Positions 9,500 through 18,665 are shown, numbered from the stretch's first letter. The stretch: 64,000 bases of DNA from Tetraselmis striata (GCA_006384855.1 VCJN01002789.1:1-64000); one strand, 5' to 3'. Notes: generated by a model from the letters alone, not told the origin. A program made the numbers and translations.

Positions 9500-9674
9500 T
9501 TTTCCTTCTTGGACAATCAGACCTTACGACAGTCGGTGCCGGCTAGCCCGATGCCACGGCTCATGTTTTAAGTGGACTTTCCGTTCCTCTTTTGTTTCCG
9601 CACTTTCAGTGCCAAGTCACCGGTAGGTCTCTGCTGTCAGGCGAGGGACAATCACGCTCCGAAACGCCAAGCGG

Positions 9675-10025
9675 ATGAGATCGCCATCGATCTCCGACGA
9701 TAACCTGATCCTCTACACCACCGATGATGGGCGCGACCGGATCGAATTGCGCGTGCAGGATGGAACGGCCTGGATGACACAGGCGCAGATGGCCGATCTT
9801 TCCCAAACTGCGCCCCAATCCATGACGCAGCATTCCAGCGGCATATACGAAGATGGAGAATTGACCGAGGAGGCAACTTGTAAAGAACTCTTGCAAGTTC
9901 GAACCGAGGGTGCTCGCGATGTTTCCCGGAGATTGAAGCACTACAATCTCGATGGGATCCCCGCGGGGTGATACCGCATTCGCTCGCCGCGCGGGGGCAC
10001 GGTTTCGCCGCTGGGCCACCCGCTA
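9675..10025 (+). pseudogene. RhuM-family protein remnant
   Basis: The frame from 9675 encodes an N-terminal RhuM-like segment (DNLILYTTDDGRDRIELRVQ, WMTQAQMADL, ELLQVRTEGARDVSRRLKHYNLD). Just after KHYNLD, four of eight codons differ from the family pattern and one is now a TGA stop at 9969. The next conserved words YRIRSPRG follow in frame, then an extra G in a run of five shifts ARFRRWAT to another frame, after which similarity ends. The gene is therefore degraded by a nonsense change, a frameshift and a 3' loss. It sits just beyond the tRNA remnant and is probably debris of an older mobile element. Confidence 0.75.
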
Positions 10026-10106
10026 CTGTAGGATCGGCAGATCCTTCCTCGGTTGCCTATGCCTCGCCGCCGCAAGGCTCTGGCTACCCTCCTTTGCCAA
10101 CGCGAC

Positions 10107-10316
10107 CTAATATCGGCAAAGCAACTCATTGGTTTGGACGCCCAAGGCCCTCGCCAGCCTATCGAGCACCAGCACCGTCGGGTTTCGCACTCCGCGTTCG
10201 ACGCCGCTGATGTAGGTGCGGTGCAGGTCGGTCTCGAAGGCGAGCTGCTCCTGCGAAAGCCCCAATCGCTCTCGAAGTCTGCGCACGTTTCTGCCAACGA
10301 CCTGCCGTGAATCCAT
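10107..10316 (-). CDS. XRE-family helix-turn-helix regulator
   Basis: A 69-aa protein that is little more than a Cro/CI-type DNA-binding domain: VGRNVRRLRERLGLSQEQLA forms helices 1-2, HRTYISGVERGVRNP the recognition helix, and LVLDRLARALGVQTNELL the last two helices. Proteins of this size usually control their own operon or a neighbouring mobile or toxin-antitoxin gene. No partner toxin is visible next to it; the adjacent RhuM gene is broken. It is divergent from the small membrane protein that follows. Confidence 0.88.
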   Translation of the reverse strand: MDSRQVVGRNVRRLRERLGLSQEQLAFETDLHRTYISGVERGVRNPTVLVLDRLARALGVQTNELLCRY

Positions 10317-10457
10317 ACTGGCATTGGTCGGCGATGTATCCTATCGGTCTACAGCCTAAAAGTCACAATGCACTTGTGTTGATCGTCTCGAAATTGCAAT
10401 ATGTATTCTATAAGTCACATTTTTCCTTTCTTGCAACGCGAGCAAGCTGTGGCCCCC

Positions 10458-10745
10458 GTGAGCGCCTTCGCCGATCTCCTCGATACCTATCAGTCGCTGT
10501 CGGATGGCTTGCAACTGGCGTGGCTGGTGGTGCCGCCGGTGTTTCTGTTGGGGTGTCTGGCGCTGGTTCTGCGCTATCGGCTGGCGTGTCGGCGGACCGA
10601 TTGTCTCGCCGGAGGCCGTTTGGCCTATACGGTTCTCGCCGAGGAAAACGGTCGGTTGCAGGTCATCGCGTATGACGACACGGCGTATGAAGATGCCAAT
10701 TCGAATCTGAAAACAGGAGTGCCGTGGGCGTCATCGCGCAGTTGA
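10458..10745 (+). CDS. Hypothetical small membrane protein
   Basis: Taking GTG 10458 as start (the frame is open from 10401), this is a 95-aa protein with one clear membrane segment (LAWLVVPPVFLLGCLALVL, about residues 19-37) followed by a basic, cysteine-containing stretch (RYRLACRRTDCLAGGR) and a polar tail. I recognise no family. It is transcribed away from the XRE gene and converges on the next gene. An upstream ATG at 10401 would add 19 residues; no strong ribosome site decides the start. Confidence 0.5.
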   Translation: MSAFADLLDTYQSLSDGLQLAWLVVPPVFLLGCLALVLRYRLACRRTDCLAGGRLAYTVLAEENGRLQVIAYDDTAYEDANSNLKTGVPWASSRS

Positions 10746-10761
10746 CGATCAGATCCCCCCT

Positions 10762-11274
10762 TCACCCGCCGCACACCTCCCGCGCGATCGGGTCGTCTGT
10801 TAGCTTTTCCCAGGCGGCTTCGGGGATCTCTGTCGGGTCGACGGTTTCGCTTGGCAGCAGGTCGATGCGGCGGCCTGTCTCGCAGTCGTAGATCTGGCGC
10901 AATTCGCGCGGCGGCTGGTAGCGGGCGAAGAGATAGAGCGAGGCCTTGCGGTAGCGCGGGGCGTTGGCGTTGGCCTCGATGCTCGGCCGGTCGAGCGCGA
11001 CCATGCGGTTGATGCGCGGTTTCACCAGCGTCCAGGGTTGCAGCAGGTTCGAGGTCTCGTAGGTCTCGATCACCTCCAGTCCGCCAGGCAGGGCGCGCGC
11101 GATGCGCGCGGACCAGTCGTAGTCCGTCCAGATCGTGTAGACGAGCATGGCAATCCCGGCGGCGGCGGGGGCGAGCCAGCGCGGCAATCGCCCGCCGGCG
11201 AGGTGGTTCACCAGCATCATGGAGCCGGCAACGGCAATGCCGAGGACGATGGTGCTGATCAGCGAAAAGAACAT
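10762..11274 (-). CDS. Hypothetical membrane protein (170 aa)
   Basis: Starting at ATG 11274, the protein has two N-terminal membrane segments (FFSLISTIVLGIAVAGSMML and WLAPAAAGIAMLVYTIW) and a soluble domain with IYDCETGRRIDLLPSE and a C-terminal cysteine (AREVCGG). The longer frame reaching 11403 is rich in Arg and unlikely to be translated. The family is unknown to me, though small proteins of this layout are common in Hyphomicrobiales. It lies just downstream of the DUF294 gene on the same strand, so it may be the last gene of the symporter operon. Confidence 0.65.
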   Translation of the reverse strand: MFFSLISTIVLGIAVAGSMMLVNHLAGGRLPRWLAPAAAGIAMLVYTIWTDYDWSARIARALPGGLEVIETYETSNLLQPWTLVKPRINRMVALDRPSIEANANAPRYRKASLYLFARYQPPRELRQIYDCETGRRIDLLPSETVDPTEIPEAAWEKLTDDPIAREVCGG

Positions 11275-11406
11275 GAAGCGCGTGTCTTTCGTAATGCGGA
11301 TGGTGTCCGGCGTTCCGGAAGGACGGTTCCGATCGCGGGACGGGAATTCCTTACACCGACCTTCGCCGCGATCCGGACGCCTTGCAAGCGTTGCCGGCTG
11401 CAATCG

Positions 11407-13254
11407 TCACAGCGCGCGGCCGTGGCCGATGGCCGACTGAAGCGTCTTGATCACGCCGAAGGCGTCCTTGAGGTGGTTGCGCTCCAGCGCCGAAAGGGTC
11501 GCCGGGGCCATGAAGTTGTCGGGCTTTTGCCCCTCGCGCACCTGTCTGGCCTGATGCGCGAGGCGGATGTTGGAGATCAGGTCGTAGGCATCGATCAGAT
11601 CGCCGCCGCCCGACGCGCTCAGCGTTCCGGCCTCGCGCGCGGCGATCAGCCGTTCGCGCGTGTTGACCGGCTCCAGTCCGCCTTCCAGCGCATAGAGACG
11701 GGCAAGGTCGACGATGGGGACGACGCCGCTGTGCTTGAGGTCGAGCGTGTCCTTGTGCTCGCCGGAGCGGATCAGGGCGAAACCGCGGAACAGGCCGAGC
11801 GGCGGCGTGTGTTTCAGCGAATTGGCGGTCATATGGGCGCGAAAGATCGAATTGCGCCGCGCGAGGTCCAGCGTGCGGCGCTGCATGCCGGAATAAAGCG
11901 CGGTGTCGCCGTCGATCGGGCGCAGGTCGAACATCACGCTGGCGAGCATCTGCGCCATCGGGTCGGGGGTTGCGATCCAGCCCTCGAAATAGCTCTTCCA
12001 GACCTTCGCCGGCTGCCGCCAGCGCGGATTGGTCGCCATCATCTCGCCCGGACAATAGACGTAGCCGCAGGCGTGCAGCCCGTCGGACACGTAGCGGGCA
12101 AACTCGGCGAACCATTTGCCGTGGCGCGCCTCGTCGTAGGCGTCGTCGAGGATCAGGCAATTGTCCTGGTCCGATACGCCGGTCTGTTCGCGCCGCCCCT
12201 GAGAACCGCAGGCGAGCCACAGCCAGGGCACGGGCGCGGGGCCGAGCTCGGCCTGCGCGAGCTCGATCAGCCGCCGGGTCAGCGCATCGGTGATGCTGCT
12301 GATCATGTGGCCGATGCGATAGGCCTCGACGCCGAGACCGACGAGCTGGGCGAGCAGCTGCGGCACCTGCGCCACCGTCGCGGCGAGCGCGTCGAGCGTG
12401 TCGTGGCGGGCGATGTCGGAGATCAGCGAGACGGCGGAGAGCGACTGGTGGCGCACCAGATTGGTACGGGTGACGATGCCGACCGCCCGCCCGTCCTCGC
12501 AGACCGGCAGGTGGCCGATCCCCTTCCGGCTCATCAGCATCAGCGCGTCGAGCAGCAGCGCGCCGGGGGCAAGGGCGGCGGGATCCGGCGTCATGACCTG
12601 CGACAGCGGCACGTCGGGATCGCGCCCCTCCGCCAGAACGCGCGCGGTCAGGTCGCCGGTGGTGACGATGCCCGACAGCACCGCGTTCTCGCCGACGAGC
12701 ACGCAGGAGATGTTCCTGTCCGCCATCGCGCGGGCGGCCTCGCGCGCGCTCGTTGTCTCGGCGAGCATCAGCGGATCGGCGGTCATGATGTCGCGCAGCT
12801 CGGCGGAGACGAGGGCGGCACCCGCGCCGTTTCCGGCCGGGGCTGGCTTGCGTCTCGGGGTGTCGCGGAGCCGGTCGAAGAAGGCGTCGAAGCGCGGATG
12901 ACGCGCCAGCAGGTCGCGAAAGACGGCCTCGGGGACCGCGATCAGCCGCGCGCCCGTGTCGCTGGCCGCGCGCAGGCTGGCGGTGCCGTCGCGCAGCAGC
13001 GTCTTGGCGCCGAGGATCTCGCCGCCGGCGGCGCGCGCCACGAGATCGCCTTGCGGCGAAAGCAGGTCGACCTCGCCGCTTTCCACCACATGGATGCGGG
13101 TGAGCCTGTCGCCGATGGCAAAAAGGGTGCCGCCGGGGGCAAGCGTTTCCGGCTCTGCGGTCTCCGCAAGGGTCGCGAGATCCGGCGCCGGCAGCAGATC
13201 GAAGGGGTGGTGTCGGGAGAAAAAGGCGGTCAGGGAGGCTGTGTCGAGGGTCAT
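11407..13254 (-). CDS. DUF294 nucleotidyltransferase-like protein with cNMP-binding and CBS domains
   Basis: A 615-aa cytosolic regulatory protein. Domain order: cyclic-nucleotide-binding-like domain (about 15-130; LAPGGTLFAIGDRLTRIHVVESGEVDLLS), two CBS domains (about 155-275; MTADPLMLAETTSAREAARAM and VMTPDPAALAPGALLLDALML), the DUF294 nucleotidyltransferase-like domain (about 310-450; CGSQGRREQTGVSDQDNCLI, the GSxxRxEQ...DxD pattern) and DUF294_C. It resembles GlnD-like uridylyltransferases in its NTase core. Genes of this type sit beside VC_2705-type symporters, as here, and are presumed to regulate uptake of the solute (often acetate or another short acid). The nucleotide ligand is unknown. 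Confidence 0.9.
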   Translation of the reverse strand: MTLDTASLTAFFSRHHPFDLLPAPDLATLAETAEPETLAPGGTLFAIGDRLTRIHVVESGEVDLLSPQGDLVARAAGGEILGAKTLLRDGTASLRAASDTGARLIAVPEAVFRDLLARHPRFDAFFDRLRDTPRRKPAPAGNGAGAALVSAELRDIMTADPLMLAETTSAREAARAMADRNISCVLVGENAVLSGIVTTGDLTARVLAEGRDPDVPLSQVMTPDPAALAPGALLLDALMLMSRKGIGHLPVCEDGRAVGIVTRTNLVRHQSLSAVSLISDIARHDTLDALAATVAQVPQLLAQLVGLGVEAYRIGHMISSITDALTRRLIELAQAELGPAPVPWLWLACGSQGRREQTGVSDQDNCLILDDAYDEARHGKWFAEFARYVSDGLHACGYVYCPGEMMATNPRWRQPAKVWKSYFEGWIATPDPMAQMLASVMFDLRPIDGDTALYSGMQRRTLDLARRNSIFRAHMTANSLKHTPPLGLFRGFALIRSGEHKDTLDLKHSGVVPIVDLARLYALEGGLEPVNTRERLIAAREAGTLSASGGGDLIDAYDLISNIRLAHQARQVREGQKPDNFMAPATLSALERNHLKDAFGVIKTLQSAIGHGRAL

Positions 13255-13301
13255 GGCTCACCTTATCCGCAGGATCGCACTCGGGCGATTGGCGAAAACA
13301 C

Positions 13302-13325
13302 GACCCCCGCCCGTGGGCGGGGGTC
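13302..13325 (-). terminator. Hairpin between symporter and DUF294 gene
   Basis: A perfect inverted repeat (gacccccgccc / gggcgggggtc, about ten base pairs with a four-base loop) lies right after the symporter stop. Read on the minus strand it is followed by gtgttttcg, so it may act as a partial terminator lowering expression of the DUF294 gene relative to the transporter. Confidence 0.6.
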
Positions 13326-13348
13326 GATCTTGTCGCAGTGCGCTGCCG

Positions 13349-15128
13349 TCAGTGGTCGACGGCGGCACCGGCGCCGCGCGGGATACGCACGGATTCCACC
13401 AGGTCCTGGATCTCCTGCGGCGGCTCCGCCGTCTGCATCGACACCAGATAGGCGACCGCGAAGTTGAAGATCGCGCCGATGGTGCCGAAGGAGGCCGGGG
13501 AGATGCCGAAGAGCCAGGCGTCCGGCGTGTTCGGCAGCAGGTTGGTGCCGGGGATGAAGAACATGCCCAGATAGGTGAACACGTAGCCGACCGTGAGGAT
13601 CAGGCCCGTCAGCATGCCGAAGATGGCACCTGTCGAGTTCACCCGCTTGGAGAAGATGCCCATCATCAGCGCCGGGAAGATCGACGCCGCGGCAAGACCG
13701 AAGGCAAGCGCCACCGTCTGGGCGGCGAAGCCCGGAGGATTGAGGCCGAGCCAGGTGGCGACGATGATCGCGCCGGTCATCGCGAGGCGGGCGGCAAGCA
13801 GCTCGCCCTTTTCCGAGATACCCGGGTTGAACACCGACTTGATCAGGTCGTGCGAGATCGCCGAGGAAATGGCGAGCAGCAGGCCGGCAGCGGTCGACAG
13901 CGCGGCGGCGAGACCGCCGGCGGCGACGAGTGCGATCACCCAGCCGGGAAGCTGTGCGATTTCCGGATTGGCCAGCACGAGGATGTCGCGGTTGACGTTC
14001 GAGCTCGTTGCCTTCCCAGCCACGTTCAGCCGCCAGTGCCTGCATCTCTTCGGAACTGTCGTTGTAGTACTGGATGCGGCCGTCACCGTTCTTGTCCTCG
14101 ACGCCGAGCAGGCCGGTGACCTGCCACGTTTCGAACCAGTTCGGCAGGTCCTCGACCGCCACGGCTTCGCCTTGCACACCTTCGGGCCACATGGTGGTCG
14201 TGATGTTCAGGCGTGCCATTGCGCCCACGGCCGGAGCCGTCAGGTACAGCAGCGCGATGAACACCAGCGCCCAGCCGGCGGACCAGCGGGCATCGGCCAC
14301 GCGCGGCACGGTGAAGAAGCGCATGATCACGTGCGGCAGACCGGCGGTGCCGATCATCAGCGACAGGGTGAAGAGGGCCATCAGCCAGGGCGAGGAGCCC
14401 GTGGTGTAGGCGCTGAAGCCGAGGTCGGTCAGAAGGCCGTCCAGCGTGACCAGAAGCGGCGTGCCCTGGCCCGTATTGCCGGCGGACATATCCGAGAACA
14501 GGCCGAGGCCCGGGATCGGATTACCCGTCAGCTGCAGCGAGATGAAGATCGCCGGGATCGTATAGGCGATGATCAGAACGCAATACTGCGCCACCTGGGT
14601 GTAGGTGATGCCCTTCATCCCGCCGAGAACGGCGTAGACGAAGACGACGGCCGAAGCGATCAGCAGACCGTTGGTCGAGCTGACTTCAAGGAAGCGCGAG
14701 AAGGCCACGCCCGCGCCGGTCATCTGCCCGATCACGTAGGTCACCGAGATGACGATCAACGCGACAACGGCCACGACGCGCGCCGTGTTCGAGTAGTAGC
14801 GGTCGCCGATGAACTCCGGGACGGTGAACTTGCCGAACTTGCGGAGGTAGGGTGCAAGGAGCATCGCCATCAGCACGTAGCCGCCGGTCCAGCCCATCAG
14901 GAAGGTGGAGTTCTGGTAGCCGACGAAGGCGATGAGGCCCGCCATAGAGATGAAGGAAGCCGCCGACATCCAGTCGGCCGCGGTGGCCATGCCGTTGACG
15001 ACCGGCGGAACGCCGCGACCGGCCGCGTAGAACTCGCCGGTCGACCCGGCGCGTGCCCAGATGGCGATACCGAAGTAGAGCGCAAAGGACAGCCCCACGA
15101 CGATGTAATTGAGTGTTGTTTGATCCAT
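13349..15128 (-). CDS. Sodium:solute symporter, VC_2705 type, frameshifted
   Basis: An SSS-family secondary transporter, about 592 aa when corrected, with roughly 13 membrane segments. The N-terminal part begins MDQTTLNYIVVGLSFAL and includes GFYAAGR-like GEFYAAGRGVPP and FTVPEFIGDRYY. The frame breaks near 14000-14003, between GWEGNEL and NVNRDILVLANPEI, where one extra base occurs; the second part then runs normally through LPGWVIALVAAGGLAAALST and SAISHDL to the end. The insert with EDKNGDGRIQYYND is the periplasmic loop typical of the VC_2705 subgroup. It is co-transcribed with the DUF4212 gene upstream. Substrate is not known; acetate or a similar monocarboxylate is likely from relatives. 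I list it as one gene because the break is a single clean base. Confidence 0.88.
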
Positions 15129-15146
15129 CGATCAGGCCTCCCGGGC

Positions 15147-15413
15147 TTATTCCTCGACGCCGAACTGGCGGTCGAGCTTGTTCATGCGCCAAGCGTAAAA
15201 GAAGATCAGAACCAGAAAGACCAGGATCGATCCCTGCTGGGCGAACCAGAAGCCCAGGTCGGTTCCGCCGACCTTGATGCCCGATAGCAGCGGGCGGAAC
15301 AGGATGCCCATGCCGAAGGACGACAGGGCCCAGATGATCAGGCTGTTGCGGATCAGGGCGAGGTTGGCCTTCCAATAGGCCTTGCCCGCCTCCGTAGCGT
15401 TTTCGTTGCTCAT
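15147..15413 (-). CDS. DUF4212 small membrane subunit of the symporter
   Basis: An 88-aa protein starting at ATG 15413 behind a strong ribosome site (ggagg). It has two membrane segments (LIRNSLIIWALSSFGMGILF and the later ILVFLVLIFFYAWRM) and ends KLDRQFGVEE. DUF4212 proteins always sit directly before VC_2705-type symporters and are thought to form part of the transporter. The upstream extension of the frame is Arg-rich and has no ribosome site, so it is excluded. Confidence 0.9.
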   Translation of the reverse strand: MSNENATEAGKAYWKANLALIRNSLIIWALSSFGMGILFRPLLSGIKVGGTDLGFWFAQQGSILVFLVLIFFYAWRMNKLDRQFGVEE

Positions 15414-15757
15414 GCGATTTCCTCCACAATTCTGTCGCGACCGCATCCGCGACCGGAGCGGGGAAAGACGGCCACGAGTGTCGCGCGGCCTGTGCCGCGC
15501 GGCATCGCCCGAGGGATCGCCCGACGCGATGTCGGCCGTCCCGCGGTCCTCCCGGTCTGTCCGGCTTTCCCGTGTCGCCGATCTTGTCCGATGCGTTCCG
15601 GCGCGGCGCAATCCGCCGCCCCGGCCAATGACGGCCACAGGTTATTCGTGCGCTGCCATCTTGGCCGGACCATACAACCAAGCGAAACGCAGGCGAACCG
15701 AGACATTCGGTTAATGCGGGTTACTGCGGAGGAGCCGGTCCTGGCGGAATGTGCCGA
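15414..15757. other. Intergenic region upstream of the DUF4212-symporter operon
   Basis: These 344 bases between the MarR gene and the DUF4212 gene hold no supported gene. They should carry the symporter operon promoter on the minus strand. The only notable word is a direct repeat ggttaatgcgggtta near 15710; it does not meet the CtrA spacing. I see no strong -35/-10 pair. Confidence 0.5.
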
Positions 15758-16195
15758 TCAGGGCGCGCGGTCGATCAACTGCGTGAGCGCGGCTTTCAGG
15801 ATGTCCGCGTTTTCCGGCCCCAGCGCGTCGAGCAGGCGCGTCTGGTGGTCCATCGCGCGGGCAATCAAGGAATCGACGCGCTGCTCGCCCGCAGGCGTCA
15901 GGCGGACCCAGACCCGGCGCCGGTCCTGCGTGTCGGCGTGGCGCTCGAGCAGCCCTTGCTCGACGAGCTTGTCGACGGTCTTGGAGATCGCCGGCTGGTT
16001 GGCGAGGCAACTGCGCGCCAGTTCTCCGACGGTCAGGCCCTGGTCGGTCCCCTTCAGCGACGCAAGAACCCGCCAGACGGCGATGGACACGCCCTGCGCG
16101 CGCACCTGCTGGTGAAACTCCGCGCTGGCGACGCTGGAGGCGCGGGCCAGCAGGTAGAGCAGATAGCCATCGACGAAGCGCCCCGACCCGCTCAT
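15758..16195 (-). CDS. MarR-family transcriptional regulator
   Basis: A 145-aa winged-helix repressor. Start at ATG 16195 overlaps the flavin reductase stop (ATGA). The core is VWRVLASLKGTDQGLTVGEL (helices 1-2), SCLANQPAISKTVDKLVEQGLLER (recognition helix) and the wing DTQDRRRVWVRLTPAG, ending in a dimerisation helix (LLDALGPENADILKAALTQL). MarR proteins such as NicR and PicR control pyridine-acid degradation clusters, and this gene lies divergent to a NicX-like gene, so it most likely represses the catabolic operon until the substrate or a CoA ester is present. That control is inferred. Confidence 0.9.
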   Translation of the reverse strand: MSGSGRFVDGYLLYLLARASSVASAEFHQQVRAQGVSIAVWRVLASLKGTDQGLTVGELARSCLANQPAISKTVDKLVEQGLLERHADTQDRRRVWVRLTPAGEQRVDSLIARAMDHQTRLLDALGPENADILKAALTQLIDRAP

Positions 16196-16683
16196 GGCAG
16201 GGCCGGCGCGTAGCACGGCGTTGCATAGCGTCCGCCGTGGTAGAGAAGCGGCTCGCGGTCGCGGGCGTCGAAGGCTTCCACCTGTCCCAGAAAGACGATG
16301 TGGTCGCCGCCCGGGACCCGTGTCGCGTGGCTGCATTCAAAGACGGCGGTCACGCCGTCGAGGACCGGAACCCCGCCGGTGCCGGCGCGCCAGTCGACGC
16401 CTGCGAAGCGGTTCTCCACTGGCCTGGCGAAGCGGTCGGACAGGGCGCGCTGGTCGGAGGCGAGCACGTTGATCGCGTAGTGGGTCGCGCGTTCGAAGAT
16501 CGCGAGATTGCGCGAGGTCCGCGCCAGGCTCCACAGCACCATCGGCGGATCGAGGGAAACGGAATTGAAGGAATTCGCCGTCAGCCCGACCGGACGGCCG
16601 CTGTCGTCCAGGGTTGTCACGATGGTCACCCCGGTTGCGAAGCGGCCGAGCGCTGCCCGAAAATCTCGGTGGTGGGTCATCAT
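16192..16683 (-). CDS. Flavin reductase (HpaC-like) family protein
   Basis: A 163-aa FMN/FAD-binding reductase starting at ATG 16683 (caggggg ribosome site). The family pattern FRAALGRFATGVTIVTTLD, VGLTANSFNSVSLDPPMVLWSL and the closing GGDHIVFLGQVEAF with GGRYATP are all present. Such enzymes use NAD(P)H to supply reduced flavin to a separate monooxygenase. No classical monooxygenase lies nearby, but the acyl-CoA-dehydrogenase-fold protein at 18691 lacks the usual catalytic Glu and could be the partner. The gene leads the operon with the MarR gene. Confidence 0.92.
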   Translation of the reverse strand: MMTHHRDFRAALGRFATGVTIVTTLDDSGRPVGLTANSFNSVSLDPPMVLWSLARTSRNLAIFERATHYAINVLASDQRALSDRFARPVENRFAGVDWRAGTGGVPVLDGVTAVFECSHATRVPGGDHIVFLGQVEAFDARDREPLLYHGGRYATPCYAPALP

Positions 16684-16759
16684 GGCCTGGCCCCCTGTCT
16701 GGTCGCGGTTCCGTCTGATGGCGGGTGTCGGTTCAACTGTAAAAATATTCCTTTTCATA

Positions 16760-16773
16760 CAATAACGATATTG
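16760..16773. promoter_or_regulatory. Candidate MarR operator in the divergent promoter region
   Basis: The inverted repeat CAATA-acga-TATTG lies in the only AT-rich patch between the flavin reductase (start 16683) and the NicX-like gene (start 16845). Size, symmetry and position fit a MarR-type operator serving both directions. The half-sites are only five bases, so chance is not excluded. Confidence 0.4.
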
Positions 16774-16844
16774 CTACGATCCTCCAAGTTCTTTTCGGTT
16801 CCTGCGCAAAAGCATGGCCAGGAACAACATTCGGGAGGGTGTGC

Positions 16845-17891
16845 ATGCTTGCCGATCGGATCGAGGGCAAATGGATCGACTCCTTTGAGCGGGTGTTCGC
16901 CCTTTGCAAGGTGACGAAGGGCGAGACGGTCGCGCTTTTGTCGGAGACCCAGTCCCGTCCCCTAAATGTCCATATCGCGGAGCTTGCGCTGCAGCGCCTC
17001 GGAGCGACGGTGTTTCATATCGTGGTGCCGACCCCGCCGCAGGATGCGCCCGTTCCGGTGCGCTCCACCGGCGCTTCCGCCGCGCTCGGCGGACAGGATG
17101 CGGCCATCAAGGCGCTCGCCGCGAGCGGCCTGGTGGTCGATCTCACCGTCGAGGGCCTTTTGCATGCGCCCGAACTCCCGCGTATCATCGCCGATGGCGC
17201 GCGGGTGCTGATGATTTCCAACGAGCATCCGGATGCCCTGGAACGGCTGTTGCCGCAACCGCGCGACAAGGACCGGGTGCGTGACGCGGTCGCCCGCATC
17301 CGCGGCGCGTCGGCGATGACGGTAACCTCGAAAGCGGGAACCGACCTTTCCGTGGCGATGGAGGGCGCCTCCACCGTCGGGATCTGGGGCTGGTGCGACC
17401 GGCCCGGCAGCGTTGCCCACTGGCCGGCCGGCCTCGTCGTCAGTTTCCCGAAGGCCGGCAGCGTCAACGGCACGATGGTCCTCGATGCGGGCGATGTAAA
17501 CCTCACCTTCAAGCGCTATCTGGAAAGCCCGGTCCGGCTGACCATCGTCGATGACTATGTCACAGCGATCGACGGTCACGGAACGGATGTCGAGCTGACC
17601 CGGCGCTACCTGGCGGCCTGGGGCGAACGCGAGGCCTATGCGGTCAGCCACGTCGGCTTCGGCATGAACGCGGCGGCGCGCTACGAGGCGCTTGCCATGT
17701 ACGACCAGCGCGAGACCAACGGCACGGAAGTCCGCGCCTATTCCGGCAATTTCCTGTTCTCCACCGGTGCCAACGAGTTCGCCGGGCGGTTCACCAAGGG
17801 ACATTTCGATATTCCGGTGCGCGGCTGCACCATCTCGCTCGACGGCGAGGCGGTTGTCGTCGACGGCGAGCTGATCGAGGCGCTGCGGTGA
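16845..17891 (+). CDS. 2,5-dihydroxypyridine 5,6-dioxygenase-like protein (NicX family, M29-like)
   Basis: A 348-aa protein related to NicX, the Fe(II) dioxygenase that opens the ring of 2,5-dihydroxypyridine, which shares its fold with M29 aminopeptidases. Length matches NicX (about 350 aa). From memory, the NicX iron ligands are His265, His318 and Asp320; here His269 (SHVGFGMN) and His320/Asp322 (GHFDIP) sit at near-identical spacing. ATG 16845 is chosen because the ribosome site gggaggg ends six bases before it; a GTG at 16839 lies inside that site. It is the first gene of the plus-strand operon and overlaps the hydrolase. True substrate may be another dihydroxylated N-heterocycle or a CoA ester; an aminopeptidase role is less likely. 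Confidence 0.8.
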   Translation: MLADRIEGKWIDSFERVFALCKVTKGETVALLSETQSRPLNVHIAELALQRLGATVFHIVVPTPPQDAPVPVRSTGASAALGGQDAAIKALAASGLVVDLTVEGLLHAPELPRIIADGARVLMISNEHPDALERLLPQPRDKDRVRDAVARIRGASAMTVTSKAGTDLSVAMEGASTVGIWGWCDRPGSVAHWPAGLVVSFPKAGSVNGTMVLDAGDVNLTFKRYLESPVRLTIVDDYVTAIDGHGTDVELTRRYLAAWGEREAYAVSHVGFGMNAAARYEALAMYDQRETNGTEVRAYSGNFLFSTGANEFAGRFTKGHFDIPVRGCTISLDGEAVVVDGELIEALR

Positions 17892-18665
17892 GCGGCGGCG
17901 ATCACCTGCGCGCGACGGGGGGCGCACGCGCGGTCGTGTTCCTGCACGGGATCGGCGCGGGGGCGGAGATGTTCGCGCCGCAGATTGCCGCGCTCGGCCG
18001 CAGCTGCGACGTGATCGGCTGGAACCTGCCCGGTTACGGCGGTCACGATCTCGACGGCGAAATGACCTTTGAGGGGCTGAGCGCCGCGCTTCTCGCCTTC
18101 CTCGACCAGCTGCATCTCGCCCGGGTCGATCTGGTCGGCCATTCCATCGGCGGCATGCTGGCGCAGGCCTTCGTCGCCCGTCATCCCGAGCGCGTGCGCA
18201 CGCTGGTGCTGTCGGCAACGACCCGCCGCCTTCGGCAGCCGCGACGGCAGCTTTCAGAAACAATTCGTCGCCGAGCGGCTCGCGCCACTCGACGCCGGGC
18301 GCCGCATGCCCGAGCTCGCGGCGGAGTTCGTCCCGGGTCTCGTCGGGTCGCGGGCAGTGCCGGAGGCCGCCGATCAGGCGCGCGCGGCAATGTCCGGGGT
18401 GCCCGAGGCAACCTATCGCGCGGCGATCCGCTGTCTTGCCACCTTCGACGAGCGCGACGCGCTCGCCCGGATCCCGGTGCCGGTTCTCCTGATCGCCGGC
18501 GGCGAGGACCGCAATGCGCCCGCGCCCACCATGCGGCGGATGGCCGAGAAGATCCCGGCCGCGCGTTTCGTCGAGCTTGCGGGCATCGGACATCTCGCGC
18601 CGCTGGAATGCCCGGACGAATTCACCGGAGAGATCCGGAGTTTCCTGAAAGACACGCCCAGATAA
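17888..18665 (+). CDS. Alpha/beta hydrolase (NicD-like), frameshifted
   Basis: About 258 aa when corrected. The N-terminal part has the oxyanion HG motif (VFLHGIGAG) and nucleophile elbow GHSIGG with Ser86; the C-terminal part has the acid region LLIAGGEDRNAP and the catalytic His in GIGHLAPLE. The frame breaks near 18225-18232 in acccgccgcc, where one extra base separates LVLSATT from FGSRDGSFQKQFVAERL. In the nicotinate pathway the product of NicX is N-formylmaleamate, hydrolysed by NicD, an alpha/beta hydrolase of similar size; adjacency to the NicX-like gene (four-base overlap) suggests the same step. The single-base break may be a sequencing error. Confidence 0.75.

Noticed and set aside
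11038..13467. Very long plus-strand frame (809 aa) opposite the DUF294 gene
   Set aside because: High-GC shadow; composition Arg/Gly/His-rich without family features, while the minus strand encodes a complete domain protein.
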